This document shows, piece after piece, positions 33,786 through 36,588 of a stretch of 36,588 nucleotides of DNA. The position numbers and the translations under genes were made by a program. The notes beneath the pieces are model-generated. The model searched no databases and was not told the origin of the DNA. It saw only the letters and a program-made list of their open reading frames with translations. Positions within the stretch are counted from its first letter, which is position 1; each line of letters starts with the position of its first letter. This DNA is from an uncultured SAR116 cluster alpha proteobacterium (GTDB lineage Bacteria; Pseudomonadota; Alphaproteobacteria; Puniceispirillales; Puniceispirillaceae), in NCBI GenBank assembly GCA_902632595.1, contig CACPDC010000017.1, positions 1-36,588 of the forward strand, given 5' to 3'.

Positions 33786-36588
33786 ATGATTGGATGGAAT
33801 TTTTCAGGAACCGAAGTATTATTGTTTGACCCGTCCATTGACGACTGTGAGCAGTTAATTAATGGCTTGAATAACAATATAAAAGCATTAGAAATATCTT
33901 ATGATACATTTCTACCTGTATTTAGCGAGTGCCTATCAAATCCTTCAATTGAGAGCGTACATATCCTCTCGCACGGTGAGGCTGGTTGTTTGCTTATATC
34001 AAATCAGCAGATAAACAGCGATACTATCATAAATAATCTTTTTAAATTAATAGACCCGGTAGATGGCTTGCACACGCCAATGCTGAGAGAATTAAATTTT
34101 TGGTCATGTAATGTCGGTCAAGGAGATAAGGGCATGAAATTCATTAATGATTTATCCAAATTAACTGGTGCTAAAGTTAGCGCCTCTTCGACACCGATAG
34201 GACATAAAAACAAAGGCGGAAATTGGGAGTTAGACGTCATGGCATATCCACAAGTACCATTCAATAAAACAGCGATTGAAAATTTTGAGCATACACTGAA
34301 CTCAGATAAACCAGTAATTGTACTTGAGCCAAAGGGGGTAGGAACTTCCTACTCTGAAACCAGTGCTGCAACCTCTGGTCCATTATTTATAGCCCATCAC
34401 CCAGAGGTTTATCTGACAAGTCATACTGCAAATATTAAATCCGGGGTTATAACGGTAAAATCAGCTGCAGCATCTGATAAGTTGGTTTTACCTGCAAACT
34501 CTGGCGGACAAATACAAGCAACTCTTGTTGATGCCAGTTTAACTGCAATCTCCCCAAATAATACTGTCATGGACTCTTCGACTTCCACTTATTATTTCAG
34601 CATTAAATCCAACGAAGGTGGAAACGAAGTCACAACAAACCTAAGAGTAACCTTAACTGGTGGAAATGGTGCTGACTTAGTTGCTACCTTCGAAGGTTGG
34701 GATCCGTCTGCAAATAGTGGAGCTGGAGCTGTAGCATCAGGGGTCGGTACATCTTCTCAATTCTACAGTGATTTGATCAATTCGCTGGAATTGGACGGAA
34801 TTGCCAATGGGCAAACACGAGAAGTTTCCGTTTCAGTGACTGATATTAATAATGCCACTAGTGATCCGTCTATTGCCACTGTAGGCAGGGACACAAGCTT
34901 CGTTGAATCAAATATTACTGGCTACAGTCCAATGATTAATGGTGCTGGAGAATGGATTGCTGAAACATCGGGTGGTGTTGTCGCCGGTAGTGTTGGTTTT
35001 GGTGTGAGTATCGATGATACCGCATCAGTGCAAACTGATATTACTGCTGCGTTAAAAGCAGCTGGCATCATCACCGACTCAGATATTGCAAATGGTAGTT
35101 TTAGTGGTGATTTAACGCCTACAAATATGGCGGCTCTTTTGACCCAGCTTGGTGCAAGCTCTGCTCTTGGCAAGCTTATCACTGCAAGTAATTATAGCGT
35201 TTCCGACGGTAGTAGCACTATTGCTTTTTCAAATATGATGATTGCGGGAGGCAGTGCCATTGCATCACCGAACCAAAATGGGTCAGGCTTCTCGTATGAG
35301 TTAGATGTTGTGATGCTGGCTGCAAATGCTGATGCGACGCCTTCACTGCTAACTTCTAATTCGCCTTCATTTGCTGTTTCCTATACTGGTGGAAGTTCTG
35401 CTGAGGCAATTAATCTCGAGAGTTACCGGGTAAATAATGGCAATAACCTATTTTCTGATCAGACCGATCCAGCCGCACCAGTAGTTAACACTACTCTCCT
35501 TGGGGGACTTGCTGGTCTTTCAAATGGGTCCGCTTCTTTAGATATTGGTGGCACACTAACTGTTGCTCAGGCTGCGGCTATAAATTCTGCATCAGTTGGT
35601 GGTTCTAATCCATTGGCAAGCTATCTTATCTCAGACAATTTTGCAAACATTGCTGGGGCTTCTACGAAAGAAATTGCGCTCGCAACAATTGTTACTTCAA
35701 CAGGAGACCCAAGTGGTGAAACCCAAGCAATACAGCAACTTATCGCATATCGTACAAGTGATGCAAGCGATGATGGTATTCTTGCTCCGTCTACTACCGC
35801 TGATAGTCTTCCAACAGGTGCAGATGCAGTTATCACGCCTAACGAAGACGCGTCGCATGTTATCACTAAAGCCAATTTTGGGTACCAGGATTCTGATGGA
35901 GATGCATTCACATCAGTAAAGATTTCCGCGTTACCAGCTAAAGGAGCACTAAAATTGGATGGCGATGCAGTAAATCAAAATCAGGTAATTTCGGTAACTG
36001 AAATTGATAATAATAAGCTCACATTTGAGGCCGCTCCTAACGCTTCGGGCAATAATTATGCGACCATAGGGTTTGTTGTTCAGAATGCGAAGGGTGAGGA
36101 TTCAACCCCAAATACTCTGACAGTTAATGTAAATGCAGTAAACGATAAGCCTGTGGTTGACCTAAGCGATACTGCGGCCACTAATAAAGCTGTTACGTTT
36201 ACTGAGACTGATGGCGCTCATTCAGCGTCCAATAAGGTTGCCTTTACAGACGCCATTACAAATCTATCTGATGTAGAGGGTGATAATATAACTTCACTTA
36301 AAATTTCATTACCCACAGCAAGTATTCAGGCTGGGGATCATATTATTTTTGATACAGCAGTCGTGGGCAAAGACGTTGATTTGAACGGTACGCCAGGATT
36401 TGTTGCATTCTCTGACGGGACAGGGCTCTCAGCTGCAAAAACAGTCTCGGGAGATAATACTGTTTTTACTTTTTCATCAATTAACGGTCCAACTGGATTT
36501 CCAGTTGCAACATTTGAAAATGTTCTCGACTCCCTTCGTTTTTATAATGATACAGATGCGCTGGCCGATGGTAGCAGGGTTTTTTCTG
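33786..36588 (+). CDS. Giant DUF4347 / cadherin-like repeat protein, N-terminal 934 residues
   Basis: The frame is open from ATG 33786 to the right edge. I chose this start because GAGGG lies 10 nt upstream; an in-frame ATG at 33777 is too close to that site. There is no N-terminal secretion signal. Residues 1-150 form a DUF4347 domain: VHILSHGEAG with H63-G64, LNFWSCNVGQG with C108, and LTGAKVSASSTPIG. The rest consists of long Thr/Ser/Asp-rich, low-cysteine beta-sandwich repeats, including FGYQDSDGDAFTSVKIS and LTVNVNAVNDKPVVDLS, typical of cadherin-like/VCBS repeats in giant surface adhesins. Such proteins usually leave by a type I system using a C-terminal signal, which would lie outside this window. 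Confidence 0.88.
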   Translation, partial: MIGWNFSGTEVLLFDPSIDDCEQLINGLNNNIKALEISYDTFLPVFSECLSNPSIESVHILSHGEAGCLLISNQQINSDTIINNLFKLIDPVDGLHTPMLRELNFWSCNVGQGDKGMKFINDLSKLTGAKVSASSTPIGHKNKGGNWELDVMAYPQVPFNKTAIENFEHTLNSDKPVIVLEPKGVGTSYSETSAATSGPLFIAHHPEVYLTSHTANIKSGVITVKSAAASDKLVLPANSGGQIQATLVDASLTAISPNNTVMDSSTSTYYFSIKSNEGGNEVTTNLRVTLTGGNGADLVATFEGWDPSANSGAGAVASGVGTSSQFYSDLINSLELDGIANGQTREVSVSVTDINNATSDPSIATVGRDTSFVESNITGYSPMINGAGEWIAETSGGVVAGSVGFGVSIDDTASVQTDITAALKAAGIITDSDIANGSFSGDLTPTNMAALLTQLGASSALGKLITASNYSVSDGSSTIAFSNMMIAGGSAIASPNQNGSGFSYELDVVMLAANADATPSLLTSNSPSFAVSYTGGSSAEAINLESYRVNNGNNLFSDQTDPAAPVVNTTLLGGLAGLSNGSASLDIGGTLTVAQAAAINSASVGGSNPLASYLISDNFANIAGASTKEIALATIVTSTGDPSGETQAIQQLIAYRTSDASDDGILAPSTTADSLPTGADAVITPNEDASHVITKANFGYQDSDGDAFTSVKISALPAKGALKLDGDAVNQNQVISVTEIDNNKLTFEAAPNASGNNYATIGFVVQNAKGEDSTPNTLTVNVNAVNDKPVVDLSDTAATNKAVTFTETDGAHSASNKVAFTDAITNLSDVEGDNITSLKISLPTASIQAGDHIIFDTAVVGKDVDLNGTPGFVAFSDGTGLSAAKTVSGDNTVFTFSSINGPTGFPVATFENVLDSLRFYNDTDALADGSRVFS

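Noticed and set aside
35596-35919. 107-codon plus-strand frame inside the giant repeat gene
   Set aside because: Out of frame with the long open DUF4347/cadherin-like reading frame, which is uninterrupted from 33786 to the edge.
1-36588. Mobile elements, CRISPR arrays, tRNA or rRNA genes
   Set aside because: No transposase or integrase motifs, no regularly spaced repeats and no RNA gene signatures were seen.

Overview
The window is AT-rich, gene-dense DNA that most resembles a free-living, probably marine, alphaproteobacterium. The pointers are the complete aerobic (CobG/CobN-type) cobalamin route, a CbtAB cobalt importer, a FixJ-type response regulator, tight ATGA gene overlaps and low GC. 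The taxonomic call is inference from gene content only. No rRNA, tRNA, insertion sequence, phage gene or CRISPR array was seen.

Bases 1-17413 are a cobalamin island. On the minus strand, reading from about 10140 leftwards, are cobW, cobN, cobG, cobH, cobI and cobJ; then comes cobK in opposite orientation, then cobL, cobE and the start of cobM, which runs off the left edge. Rightwards from the divergent region at 10139-10430 lie cobO and cobQ (+), then cobC, cobD and a ribazole-phosphatase-like gene (-), then cobP, cobT and cobS (+). Together they cover corrin ring methylation, contraction, cobalt-chelatase large subunit, adenosylation, amidation, aminopropanol arm and nucleotide loop assembly. 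CobA, CobF, CobB, CobR, the chelatase ATPase subunits and BluB are not in the window. I found no recognisable B12 riboswitch; instead there is a terminator-like hairpin with a U-tract in the cobW leader and operator-like dyads between cobW and cobO.

Bases 17712-19192 (-) hold a cobalt-uptake module: cbtB (a 56-residue gene), cbtA and a histidine-rich membrane-anchored protein. A DUF445 membrane protein follows (19548-20231, -).

Bases 20483-23362 (+) hold a duplicated DUF1538 membrane protein, two small proteins that look PII-like, and a stand-alone cyclic-nucleotide-binding domain. This looks like a transporter with its own nucleotide-sensing regulators. A secreted or membrane-tethered alpha/beta hydrolase lies opposite (23344-24162).

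Bases 24307-36588 look like one envelope-signalling and surface-protein locus. An outer-membrane FecR-TPR-beta-barrel protein overlaps by one base a CHASE2 class III nucleotide cyclase. Facing them is a minus-strand operon of a periplasmic coiled-coil protein, sensor histidine kinase, FixJ-type regulator and trypsin-like protease. Divergent from that operon, with its own sigma70-like promoter, starts a giant DUF4347 / cadherin-like repeat protein that continues past the right edge. My best candidate for an undescribed system is this last locus: outer-membrane sensor, cyclase, two-component system, protease and giant surface protein, with the nearby cNMP-binding protein as a possible receiver.
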